NCBI GenBank assembly: GCA_025526915.1
Contig: JAHLKH010000259.1
Coordinates: 1-29,621, forward strand
Direction of reading: 5' to 3'
From: Entophlyctis helioformis
Lineage: Eukaryota; Chytridiomycota; Chytridiomycetes; Chytridiales; Chytriomycetaceae
Length of the DNA stretch: 29,621 nt
This document shows, piece after piece, positions 20,162 through 29,131 of the stretch (the first letter of the stretch is position 1; each line of letters opens with the position of its first letter). The notes under the pieces are model-generated. The model made no database searches and was not told where the DNA came from. It was given only the letters and a program-made list of their open reading frames with translations. A program made the position numbers and the translations under genes.

Positions 20162-20207
20162 GGTCGTTGTGGTCGCTGGCTGGTTTGTCGCTTTGTTGGC
20201 AAACTCG
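20162..20207. promoter_or_regulatory. 46-bp divergent promoter, KH gene / HAUS4-like
   Basis: Only 46 bp separate the two start codons. At 20159-20162 the palindrome CATG contains an ATG on each strand: the KH start on the minus strand and an upstream in-frame ATG of the HAUS4-like frame on the plus strand. Confidence 0.45.
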
Positions 20208-20247
20208 ATGCACCGCGGGCGGCTCGTTGACGAACAGGACGGCCTGG

Positions 20248-20279
<32 letters not shown>

Positions 20280-21650
20280 GAGCTAGACGGCACCTGCACC
20301 GTGCCCGTGCCCATGCCAGCGCCCGTCGACAACGCCCGGTTCAAGTCGCGCTGGGCGTCGCCCCGGGACGTTGCACACGCCAAGGCGGCCATCCGTCTGC
20401 AGCTCGACCAGGACACGCTGCTCGAGGCGGCCGACACGGGCAACGTGCGTGTTCCTGCATTGATCTGCATGGACCTGCATGGACCTGCGTGGACCTGCAT
20501 AGACCTGCGTGCTCCTCGCATCTGCCGTCGCACATCTGCAGACGCCTTGCAGTCTTGCAGTGCACCCGTCTGACGCCGTCTGACGCCGTCTCCTCTCCAT
20601 TGACCGGCAGGCGCTCGAGAGCATGTGGCGGCTGCACACATCGCGGCGGGTTCTGGACGACCTCGACGCACACGACAGTGCCCGTCTGGCGCATCTAGGC
20701 GTCTCAGCCGACGAGTGGCGGCACCTGGTCCACAGCGATCTCGAGCGCCACGCCTCGTCGCTTGTCCAGTCTGCCTTTGAAAAGCGCACTCGCGATGCCA
20801 TCCTCGCCAAATGCCACGATCTGGTGCGTCTTGTGCACGGCGGAGACCAGACGCTCGGTGAGTTGGACGCCCATGTGTGTGTGTGTGTGTGTTGATGCAA
20901 GTGAGACGCGAGCCATCTGGCAGATCGTGGCTGACAGCAAGCCGCGTCTGTTGTTGGCCTGTCCAGCGGTCACGCCTGCCATGGTCCAAGACGCCCCACA
21001 CAAGGTGGCTGCGCTTCTTGCAGACACGGAGCAGCTGCGTCTGCAAACGCTCTGGCAGTATGTGCAGGTTCTGGACGCGTACCAAGCCGCCCTTGCGGAC
21101 CAAGAGGCGTCCATGCACACTCTTGTGTCGTGGACAGTGCGCTTCTGCGGCGATACCGAGCCTGCAAAACACGCCGCGTTTGCGACTTACATGGACACGG
21201 TGCTCACCAACACAAGACTCAAGATCGAGTAGGCATCTGCGCTGGGCTCGCTGGGCTCGCTGGGCTTTGGGCAGGATGCTGACGTGGTGCGGTGCAGATG
21301 CTTGCAGCTGGACCTTCTCTCGGCGATTGACCAGAGCCCCATGGCGTCTGATATCTGTCTCACACGGTGTGTTGGATTGCTTTGCTTGATTGTGTGCCAC
21401 GGGCCATATGTGAGGCGGGGCGACTAACCAGCGGTGCCTCTCGCTGGCTGTGCACTTTTCCGCGGGCCAATATAGTGATGCGCTTGTCCACGCCAACGCA
21501 CAGATCAGCGCTCAAGCCAGACACCTCAGATCCGAGCTGAGCAAGTATGGCAACTTGGGCTCAGAGTTTCAGAGCATTGTCGACACGTATGCGCGGCTTC
21601 TCGAGGAGATGGGCGTGATCCAAAGCGACATTAAGCGACTGCACAAGTGA
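20208..21650 (+). CDS. HAUS4-like augmin complex subunit
   Basis: Augmin recruits gamma-tubulin to existing microtubules and branches the spindle. Exons: 20208-20444, 20611-20857, 20913-21228, 21298-21366, 21476-21650. All phases agree, giving 347 residues against about 363 for animal HAUS4. The product is almost entirely helical, with coiled coil. The C-terminus (LRSELSKYGNLGSEFQSIVD then TYARLLEEM) follows the family pattern of L..Y..LG.EF..LV..Y..L, and an upstream LKIECLQLDLLS resembles the preceding helix. The third exon begins just after a TG microsatellite (20877-20893), using a GCGAG acceptor chosen to fit phase. An in-frame upstream ATG at 20160 overlaps the opposite gene's start codon and would add a hydrophobic leader, so I prefer 20208. 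The assignment rests on remembered family patterns. Confidence 0.62.
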
Positions 21651-21827
21651 GCATGATCCTATACGTGGCTCGCTGAGACACGACGCGAGCGTTGAATGCA
21701 GACCGGCATGAATTGAGACGCGACTGTAAAAAAAACACACACAACCTAATGGTGCAAATGAAACAGACTTCATTGCCGCAGGAACAAGAGAGCCGCGTCA
21801 AACGAGACGCGTCCGATCGCAGCGCAT

Positions 21828-22936
21828 TTACCAGGTGGTGGCGGCAGCAGCGGGCTCGGTCCACTCGGTGGACTCGGCAGCAGCACCCCACTCGTCGGTC
21901 TCGTTGGCAGCCGAAGCGAGGGCAGCGACACCGGCAACACCGGGGCCAGAGGCCTCCCACTCGAGAGCGGCAGCGCCGTCCTCGTTGGTGGCGGCCCACT
22001 CGTTGCCAGCCTCACCGCCGAAAGCCTTCTCAGCGGCAGCCTCGGCAGCCTCCTTCTCAGCCTCCTCGGGGTCGCGGTAGAAGAACATGTCGACCATGAT
22101 GTCCCAGGGGAGAGCGCGGGGAGCGAGCCGCGGAGACGGAGGACCTCGCGGGTGAGGAGGTACCAGCCGAGACCGATGGCGTGCTTGCCCTTGTTGTTCG
22201 AGGGGATGGCAACATCGACAAACTTGAGGGGAGAGTCGGTGTCGGCAAAGGCGATCACGGGGATGTTGACGTACGAGGCCTCCTTGATGGCCTGGTGGTC
22301 AGTGCGGGGGTCCGTGACGATGATCAGGCGGGGCTCGCGGAACGAGCGGGTGATGTAGTTGGTGAAGGTACCGGGGGTGAAGCGGCCGGCGATGGCCTGG
22401 GCACCAGTGTACTGGGCGAACTTGAGGGCAGCGCGCTGGCCGTAGGGGCGGGCCGAGATGACACAGACATCGGCGGGGTTCTCGATGGCGGCGATGATGC
22501 GGGCAGCGAGCACGAGCTTCTCCCAGGTCTTGCCAACGTTGATCACGTTGATGCCGTCGGCACGGCGCTTCCAGATGTAGGGCTGCATCTGCACCTCGCT
22601 GTTCTTGGTGCCGATGTGCGACTGTCCCATTCAAGGCGTCAGCACGCTGCATTCAACCCACACGCACGCCCGCCAGCTGGCAGCAAACGCAGAAGGCAGC
22701 CCCGCTCATGCTGCTGCAGTGCAGCGGGCTCCAATGGACGATGCACAGCGCCGCACCGCACACCGGCGCACGCCAGCGCACACCAGCCGTGCACGGTTCT
22801 GCGCGCAGCCGGTGCTCGTGTGCAGCCAGAATCGAGTGGCGACTCGATTTCAACGATTCCACACACACACCTGGGCGGCGAGGAGGAGCTGAATGTCAGC
22901 CTCGGTGGGGGCGAGAACGGCAGGGACCTTGGACAT
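21828..22936 (-). CDS. RPS0: 40S ribosomal protein S0 / uS2 (RPSA) (frameshifted)
   Basis: uS2 component of the small ribosomal subunit, needed for 18S rRNA maturation. Two exons, 22936-22871 and 22621-21828, with a 249-nt intron after residue 22. Family blocks: [111 protein letters not shown] and [12 protein letters not shown]. The frame shifts at 22118-22121: the coding strand has CCCC where one more C restores [16 protein letters not shown]. With that base the protein has 286 residues. The tail is acidic with Glu-Trp repeats, as in other RPSA proteins. C-ending codons are strongly preferred. The gene is essential in other organisms, so the shift is probably an assembly error. Confidence 0.95.
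22118..22121 (-). other. Frameshift site in RPS0 (one base missing)
   Basis: Four G on the plus strand (CCCC in the coding sense) where five give an unbroken, family-conserved reading frame. Confidence 0.85.
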
Positions 22937-23051
22937 GGCTGTAGGGTTTCCGGAAACGTAACTGTTGGATGCACGCTGGGTTAGTATTGTCTGCACCCTC
23001 GGATGGGATGGGATGGGATGGGTTCGCTGCCAGGCCAGCCCTGCAAGCCAT

Positions 23052-23099
<48 letters not shown>

Positions 23100-23256
23100 G
23101 CCAGCCCAGCCAGCGCAGACTCGCGCACACGTACAAATCGATTTCCAAACGGAGCGTGGGGGAACCAGCCGAAAATGCGAAATCCCGTCGATATTTGTCG
23201 TTGCATCCGCATTTGAAATCAATTGCAGCCGCATTTTGGCTATTGCAAGATCTGGA
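22937..23256. promoter_or_regulatory. Divergent intergenic region, RPS0 / CX9C gene
   Basis: 320 bp between divergent start codons. It contains a GGATG/GGGAT run at 23001-23022 that is G-rich on one strand, and twelve CCAG units at 23052-23099. I see no exon here. Confidence 0.6.
23052..23099. repeat. CCAG tetranucleotide repeat x12
   Basis: Perfect (CCAG)12 microsatellite in the divergent promoter region between RPS0 and the CX9C gene. Confidence 0.95.
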
Positions 23257-23677
23257 ATGGCGGCCCAAGTCCAGCAGGCCGAACAGCAGCAGCAGCAGCA
23301 ACAGCACGAGGCCGTCGACCAGGTGCTGCCACCGTACTTTCCGCTCAAGCTGAAAAAGTGCACCGTGCCCGCCGAGACGTTCTTTGCGTGCTTCGAGACA
23401 GAGTCTGTCCACAACGGCGTGCGTTGTCTGCCTGCCGTGCTCGATGCACGGGCTGCTGGCTTGCTGCTGGCTTTGTTCCGGCTTGCTGCTGACGCTTTGT
23501 TCCGGCACCGCACAGAACCCAGACGCAGCCCGCGACTCTCTGGCCAAGTGCTCTGAGCATCTCAAGGCATACAAGGAGTGCATGGACAAGTTTGTGGGGC
23601 CAAAGGCGGCAAGCACAAAGGCGCCTGCATCTGCAGCCACCTGGGCATCGTGGCTGTGGCCTTGGCCGGCCAGATGA
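23257..23677 (+). CDS. Small twin CX9C (CHCH) protein, probably mitochondrial
   Basis: Two exons, 23257-23418 and 23516-23677, both in phase 0, give 107 residues. Two CX9C motifs are visible: C-TVPAETFFA-C in exon 1 and C-SEHLKAYKE-C in exon 2. This is the signature of helix-coil-helix proteins oxidised by the Mia40/Erv1 relay in the mitochondrial intermembrane space, many of which act in respiratory-chain assembly. There is no N-terminal presequence, as usual for this class; the N-terminus is Gln-rich. I cannot match it to a specific named family (COX17, COX19, CMC or COA types). The tail after residue 83 is Ala/Trp-rich and may be poorly conserved. The gene is divergent from RPS0. Confidence 0.75.
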
Positions 23678-23744
23678 CGCTGCCACCATCGGAGCAATGC
23701 ATAAATGAACGGCGTGGCACACACATGCACATACGGATCTGGCG

Positions 23745-23790
23745 TGGATGCCTCATTGGATGCCTCATTGGATGCCTCATTGGATGCTTA
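23745..23790. repeat. 12-bp tandem repeat TGGATGCCTCAT
   Basis: Three full copies and one partial copy between the CX9C gene and the ERCC1-like gene. Confidence 0.9.
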
Positions 23791-23891
23791 CCCTTGTGTC
23801 CTTGCAGATTGCGGGCAGAGTGGATCGAAGCAGTCGCCGACTTTGCGCACCGTGCATGCGACTTGGCACGCGATCAGCCCTCTGCAGCGCC

Positions 23892-24850
23892 ATGCCCTTC
23901 CACCATCGCGCACGTCTCTCGCAGACCGATGAGGGCTCATTCACCGCAATGCACATACAAGCGGACGCTTCGAGCCACGATCTGGCCCGGCTCGTTGCAA
24001 GGTGCATCTGCCATGCATGCCGTGCATTGGAAGGGCATGCTGTGAATGCTTGAACGGAATCCATCACGGAGTTGCGGCAGAGGCTGAACGGCCGTTGGGC
24101 GGACCGGCTTACCGTGTGCCGTGCAACTATCCTGCAGTCTGCGCCAGTGTGCGCCGCAGCACGTCAGCGTGGTTCTGTTTGTCCATGTCAGCAAGGATGA
24201 CCCGCCAGCGTCGGTGCGACGCTTTGTCCAGCTGCAGGATCGCGTGAGACACGAGACCCGCTCAATAATGGATGCACTCAGCCTGAGCATCCATCCAGTG
24301 TGCAGTGCAGACGAGGCACAAGCAATCACTTCAGCCCGATCGCCTGCACAGATGGATGTTGTTCGCCGCCGCGTCATGCAGGCTGTAAACGCTGCAACGG
24401 AGCCCACGGTTATTGGAAGCAGCGATGGCTGGGTCCGCCTCATGTCCATGTGCACCGAGCAGCAAGGCGGGCTATCCCTGCATGGTGCGTGCCACGAACG
24501 GCTAACAGAGAATGCTGTTGGCGTGTAAATGCACACGCATGGCATGGCCATCTCACAAGCGTCTTCCAATGTCGGCAGATGTGTTTGTGCTGCAGGATGG
24601 GCTCGGCAGCATCGGCGCTGTGATGCGAGCGACTGTCGACGATCTCGTGTTCCACTGTGCGCTGGATCGAGCCACGGCGATCGCCATTCACGCCTTCTTC
24701 GACTCTTTCCAACATCATCCACAACAACATGGCACGGACAGGGCTGCAACGAGAGGTGCTGGCGCTGTACAAGGACTTTCTTCGCGCCGTTCAGACCAAG
24801 CCGCAGGCAAGTGCAGGACGCCTGCCCATCCTCGGCTGACGAGCAACTGA
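23892..24850 (+). CDS. ERCC1/XPF-like protein with helix-hairpin-helix (SPO16/PTD or FAAP24 type?)
   Basis: Three exons with matching phases (23892-24001, 24138-24484, 24579-24850) give 242 residues. The central part has a hydrophobic strand and helix, HVSVVLFVHVSKDDPPASV, then SLSIHPVCSADEAQAI, resembling the degenerate nuclease fold of ERCC1-family partners. No catalytic ERKxxxD motif is seen. The C-terminal part, DGLGSIGAVM, ATVDDLVFHCALDRATAIAI, HAFFDSF, looks like a helix-hairpin-helix. Relatives in this group include ERCC1/Rad10, SPO16/PTD and FAAP24; I cannot choose among them. The last 41 codons lie over the start of SDHAF1 in another frame and are low-complexity, so the true end may differ. 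The start ATG at 23892 is the best in-frame choice but the N-terminus is uncertain. Confidence 0.5.
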
Positions 24851-25087
24851 CGCTGGACAGGAACATGGACATCTCACCCGTCCGTCCATCCATCCCTCAA
24901 CACATCAACCCATCAACCCATTCAGGAGGCACAGGGCCGATTCAAGGCCAGAATCACCAGCCAGTTTCGCCATGACGCAGCAACCGTTTCACGGCGAGAC
25001 TTTGGCACCATCGAGTACTTGGTCAGGAGGGGCCGGAAACAGCTGGAGCTGCTGCGCAGCGAGGGCGTCGTTGACATTTCTGCATAG
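24729..25087 (+). CDS. SDHAF1: Succinate dehydrogenase assembly factor 1 (LYR protein)
   Basis: A mitochondrial-matrix LYR protein that guides Fe-S cluster delivery to the SDH2 subunit of complex II. Two exons, 24729-24806 and 24926-25087, encode 79 residues, close to yeast Sdh6. The N-terminus MARTGLQREVLALYKDFLRA carries the LYR-type motif as LYK. The C-terminal block FGTIEYLVRRGRKQLELLRS matches the conserved R-rich helix of the family. The intron (24807-24925) starts GCAAGT instead of GT, a classical GC-AG intron after CAG. The ATG lies inside the last exon of the upstream ERCC1-like model in a different frame, so the two genes overlap or share a transcript. Confidence 0.93.
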
Positions 25088-25192
25088 CGTCTGCGGCGAT
25101 CGCTCTCCTCCACCCTGCACCTGCCACCAGCACCTGCCTGCCTCCTTTCCATATGCAACTCGTCAATACAACTCTCCCAACAATCCATCAAG

Positions 25193-26329
25193 ATGCTTCG
25201 CACAGTGACCAGACTTGCAGCCACTAGCAGCCGCAGCGTGACGCTGGCGAGAGCCATGTCGTCGGCGGCAGACAAGGCTGCGGCAGTGGTGCCGCAGGCG
25301 TCCAACCGTGCGACCACATGGAGCCCCAGCCAAAAAGCCAAGCAGGCCGCAACCACTGGCCCTCGGTGAGTGTCCTTGTGTGCCGCTCTTTTGCACACTC
25401 TTGCAGCATCACAATCAGACGAGGGAAGGTGCGCTGTTGGTTCAACAGACAGGCAGACAGAGGCAGGCAGACGGTGGCAGACAGACAGAGGCGGACAGGC
25501 AGTCAGACAGACAGGCAGACATGCAGCAAGTCGACCATACTGAGGGTGTAGACTGCCGCCGTGCCGCCAGTCGGCAGCATGCGCTGGAATGGCCTCCTCA
25601 CAGTCTGCATCACGGCTTGGCGAGCCATTCGTCTTGCCTGTTGGCCTTGGAGGACAGCGAGGCATGGCGGCTGTTGCTACGCAGACCGTGCTGACACTGA
25701 CATGCGCTTCGCAACCACCGGTGTGTCCTCTATCAACGCCAGCTTTGAGCAGACCAACTGGGATCTGCAGGTGAGACTTGTCCTGCCAAGAGATTGCTTC
25801 GATATCGCGACGGACGCAACCGCTAACACAGCGTCTGGCCTGCCACCTCGACTCGATCCGATTGCAGCCAAACCCTCCGTCTGCCCAGGAGCTCATCCAG
25901 GCTGTGCCCATCAAGTGGGTCGAGGCCCGTCGCGTCTCGTGTGACGGAGGTTGGTCGGCTGTTGACGCGAGCCTGTCCTGCAGAATCACCACTTGTCTGA
26001 CTCGGCTGGCCATCTTGCTGCAGGCGGCGGTGCTCTTGGCCACCCCAAGGTGTACATCAACCTCGTAAGTTGCTGCATGCATTGCATCGCGTGCTGATCT
26101 ATTCTTGCCTGCTGTAGTCACCCTCGCGTGCTCACACTCGTTTTGCGTTGGCAGGACAAGGACCAGCCCATGTCCTGCGGTAAGAGCGATGAAAGAGTTG
26201 GACTGCCGCTTCCCTGCAGTGTCTCGCTCGATCCCATGCATGGCCCATTAATCCGTGTCTTTTCCTTTGCTGTTGCCAGGCTACTGCGGACTTCGTTTCC
26301 AGCAAAAGCACTCTGACCACCATCACTAG
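25193..26329 (+). CDS. NDUFS6: NADH dehydrogenase Fe-S protein 6 (complex I, 13 kDa)
   Basis: Zinc-binding accessory subunit of mitochondrial complex I, required for late assembly of the N-module. Six exons with matching phases (25193-25365, 25743-25770, 25868-25949, 26024-26064, 26155-26179, 26280-26329) give 132 residues. The N-terminus MLRTVTRLAATSSRSVTLARA is a typical mitochondrial presequence. The zinc site is complete: VSCDGGGGALGHPKVYINL followed by MSCGYCGLRFQ, giving Cys, His, Cys, Cys. Exons of 28 and 25 nt split short conserved segments. It lies 105 bp downstream of SDHAF1 on the same strand. Yeast S. cerevisiae lacks complex I, so this argues against a close relative of it. Confidence 0.95.
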
Positions 26330-26554
26330 TCGACCCGGCATCCGCCAACTTGCAGCCTGTGCTCGCGCATCCAGCAGACACGGCAACAATGCGGGTTTGC
26401 GCAGCTTCAACGCGAGCAGGGGCCCTGCTGCACACACCAACACCAGCAGTCAAATGAATCAATCCACACTGACGCCAGTCAATTGCGACCGGGAGACTCA
26501 ACGAGCCGATGGCGCAACGTGCACATCTGGGAGCATATCGAGACAAGACCCGTC

Positions 26555-27189
26555 TCAGGATTCATTTTCTTGCAGAAACTTGCGGATGCGGTTCAGCAGA
26601 TCGGCCTTGATCGCGTCTGGAACCATGGCTGCAAGCCACCCCGCATGTCCAGTTGTGGGGAGCGTGTTGCCAGTCTCAGCAAGCATGCCCAGAGCATCGC
26701 CAAAGGAGAGATGGACAGGGACACGATCGTTTGGTTACCTCGCGCCTTTGGCGAAATGTCTTGGATCAGCTCCTCGACTGTGATGTTTTCTGTTCCTTTG
26801 GCGCGGACAACCTCTGCCGAGCCACAGCCACTCAGTACTTGCATCTGCACCGTGCCCAGTGATGCATGCATGCATGGCATCATCATCCTCAATGGCACCT
26901 TTGCAGTGTGCCTTGAGGTCGTCGCGCCATCCACACTCGACCAACCGCAGCCTCAGATACTCCTTGAGCCTGTGGCATCATGCTGCTGTCAGCCTGCCGC
27001 CTCCAGCACCATCGGCTCCCGCCTGCACCACCGCGAGCAGCCATGGCAAGTGGCCGGCATGCCAGCCAACGACAGCCGGCACAGAGCCACTCGGCCACTC
27101 GGCCACTTGACGCACTTGTCCTTCTCGCCCGTCCGGGCAAGCTTGTCGTCTATCATGGCTCTCACTTGGCGCTTGTCGAAGCTGTCCAT
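26555..27189 (-). CDS. SUS1: SUS1/ENY2, SAGA and TREX-2 subunit
   Basis: A small helical protein shared by the SAGA histone H2B deubiquitinase module and the TREX-2 mRNA-export complex at nuclear pores. Four exons (27189-27116, 26969-26899, 26813-26739, 26628-26555) with matching phases encode 97 residues, the normal family length (yeast 96, human 101). Diagnostic blocks: RAMIDDKLARTGEKD, LKEYLRLRLVECGWRDDLKAHCK, ITVEELIQDISPKAR and VPDAIKADLLNRIRKFLQE. Yeast SUS1 is also known for being intron-rich, with regulated splicing. The gene converges on NDUFS6 (225 bp between stop codons). Confidence 0.95.
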
Positions 27190-27405
27190 GGCAGCACCAG
27201 ACGTTAGACCGCTAGACTCTCGGGCACGCCCACACATGCTGCCATGCACTCTGGCAGAGGTTGGCATATCCGGCTGGCCGTCCAGGCAGCCGCTATGGGA
27301 GAGACTCACTCGCTCATCTAAATGCTCGTTTCGGGCGTGTGAAGGCGAGTCCAATACAGTTCATTGGATCTCATCGCTCAATGGTGGTATGTCAGGATCC
27401 GCCGA

Positions 27406-28886
27406 CTACTTGGGCAAGGATCCCTTGTCGCCCTCCTTGGCATCCGCGGCAGCAGCAGCAGCAGTCTCCTTAGCGTCCTTCTTGTCGGCTGCCTTGGTCT
27501 TGTCGTCAGCAGCGTCGCCGCCCTCTTCCTTCTTCTCGAGGTCGCGGAGCATGACCTTGTTCTCAATGAGGTTGTGGAGCGCAATCACCGCACGGATGAG
27601 CGATGACAGGTAAATGACAAGCAGCTCGTCGTTGGTCTTGACGGCAAACGACTTGACTGTCTCCGGGACCTGCAGGTTGGGCAGCAGGTTGAAGATGTCC
27701 TGCAGGTTGTAAATGACCTGGTGGTTCACGGGCAGCGTGCCCGCCAGAACCTTGTCCAGATACGCGCGGATCTCTTGTTAGGTGGACGTGGAGGCCCTTG
27801 AGCGAGTTGATCTGATTGGTGATCTGCGTCGAAAGCGTGCCAACGGACGTGTCCTTGATGTCGCGGAGCAAGTGCTCCACGCCAATCTCCTCTGCCTCCT
27901 CCGCCTCGATAGACGATGGAACGTGCAGGAATGTCTTGGTTGTGGCAGTACCGTCCTATACATCCAAGCATCCGGTTCACAGTCGTTGGGTCGTGTCCAT
28001 GCCATCCAATTCCACGCAAGTGTGAGTACCGCTGGCACCCTCCAAAGCACAGCACCATCGTATGTACGTCCAACACGCGTCCATCGCATCCAGTCTCGAG
28101 AGTGCGCAAGCAACGTACATCGTGGATCTCCTCAACAGCAAAATAGGCGTCTGTGGGAATGCCAAGGTCGGTTGGCTGCACATCAATGATCACAAGCGCA
28201 GGGTTGGGGCGTGTAGCGCTTGAACAGCTCGTTGATTTCGAGGTCAGAAGGGCGGAGCTTGGGTCCGCTGTGGTACCAGCCGACCATCTTCTCGCGTGCT
28301 GGTGGTGTGGCCAGTTGTATGTTGGCCAAGATGAGTGTGTCGGGAGTGATTGGCGGAATGGAGCGTGCAGAGTCAGTGTGCCGAGCATGCAGGGCAGCTC
28401 TGAGCGAGATCCCAGCCAAGCGCAATCAAGGTCCTCTCTGTCAGCGTCAGCGCACCGTTGATCTTCTTGAACATCTCGTACATGGCCTCGTGGTAGTTGT
28501 GATCCAGGAACCAGACCGAGGGATCCTTTTCGTCCTCCTCAAAGGGCACTGTAAAGCCAAGCCAGCAAAGCAATGCATGCCCAGATGAGTCGCTTGCAAG
28601 TCACGGCATAGCATGGCAACGTGGCACAGGAGCAGGAGGCATTCAGGCAAGCATGCAAGCCAAAGGCCATTGGCATGGACCCGGCAAGATGGGCAGACGG
28701 TTGGAAGGCAGACGTACGGGCATAGCTGTTGGCAACGTTGACCTGGTCGCCGACGTGCTGCCCAAGCAGGACGCCGACGACACGCTTCTTGGTGTTCTTG
28801 GCGACACGGTTGAAGTGGTCCACGACGGACAGCAGGACAAGGGGGTGGACGACCACGTTGGTGGGGACGTTGAGCGTCACGGGCAT
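27406..28886 (-). CDS. RPN8: 26S proteasome regulatory subunit RPN8 (PSMD7) (frameshifted)
   Basis: The catalytically inactive MPN partner of the deubiquitinase RPN11 in the proteasome lid. Exons 28886-28718, 28548-28456, 28298-28119 and 27955-27406 give 329 residues after allowing for two extra bases (human 324). Blocks: [101 protein letters not shown] and [16 protein letters not shown], then a Lys/Asp/Ala-rich tail. The exon 3 frame changes at 28206-28209, where the coding strand has one C too many. Exon 4 changes at about 27778-27779, where one A too many separates LKGLHVHL from EIRAYLDKV. Intron phases fit only with both bases removed. Assembly errors are more likely than decay of an essential gene. 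Confidence 0.93.
27778..27779 (-). other. Frameshift site in RPN8 exon 4 (one extra base)
   Basis: CTAACAAGAG in the coding sense; removing one A gives the conserved [11 protein letters not shown] reading. Confidence 0.75.
28206..28209 (-). other. Frameshift site in RPN8 exon 3 (one extra base)
   Basis: Four G on the plus strand. Three would give [14 protein letters not shown] without a break. Confidence 0.85.
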
Positions 28887-29131
28887 GGCAGGCGGGTGCG
28901 GGTGCGGGCGGCGGCGTAGGGTCTGTGCGGGATGCAGGAGGCGGGTGTCAGCAGGCGGGGCGGGGCGGGGCGGGGCGGGGCGGGCGGCTTTGCAGCAGCG
29001 GCGGCCGTTCCAGCAGCAGCAGCCCGACAACAGCCAGCCAGCCAGCCAGCCAGCCAGACCCTTGCCTTGCTGTTGCGATCTCGCGAGCGATCTTCAGCCG
29101 AGTCGCGGCAAGCAGCGTGACGAGGGCCGGC
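28887..29131. promoter_or_regulatory. Divergent promoter, RPN8 / deaminase, with GC-box array
   Basis: 245 bp between divergent start codons. It contains a GGGGC pentamer array at 28956-28984 (GC-box-like and G-quadruplex-prone) and a CCAG microsatellite at about 29031-29057. I did not find the RPN4/PACE-type proteasome element GGTGGCAAA by eye. Confidence 0.45.
28956..28984. repeat. GGGGC pentanucleotide repeat
   Basis: Five to six consecutive CGGGG units in the RPN8/deaminase promoter region. Confidence 0.9.

Noticed and set aside
20160..20207. HAUS4-like start at the upstream ATG 20160
   Set aside because: It would add a hydrophobic MVVVVAGWFVALLA leader not expected for a cytoplasmic augmin subunit and would overlap the opposite gene's start codon.
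23001..23099. CRISPR array or telomere-like tract
   Set aside because: Units are 4-5 bp with no spacers, and the genome is eukaryotic. These are microsatellites.
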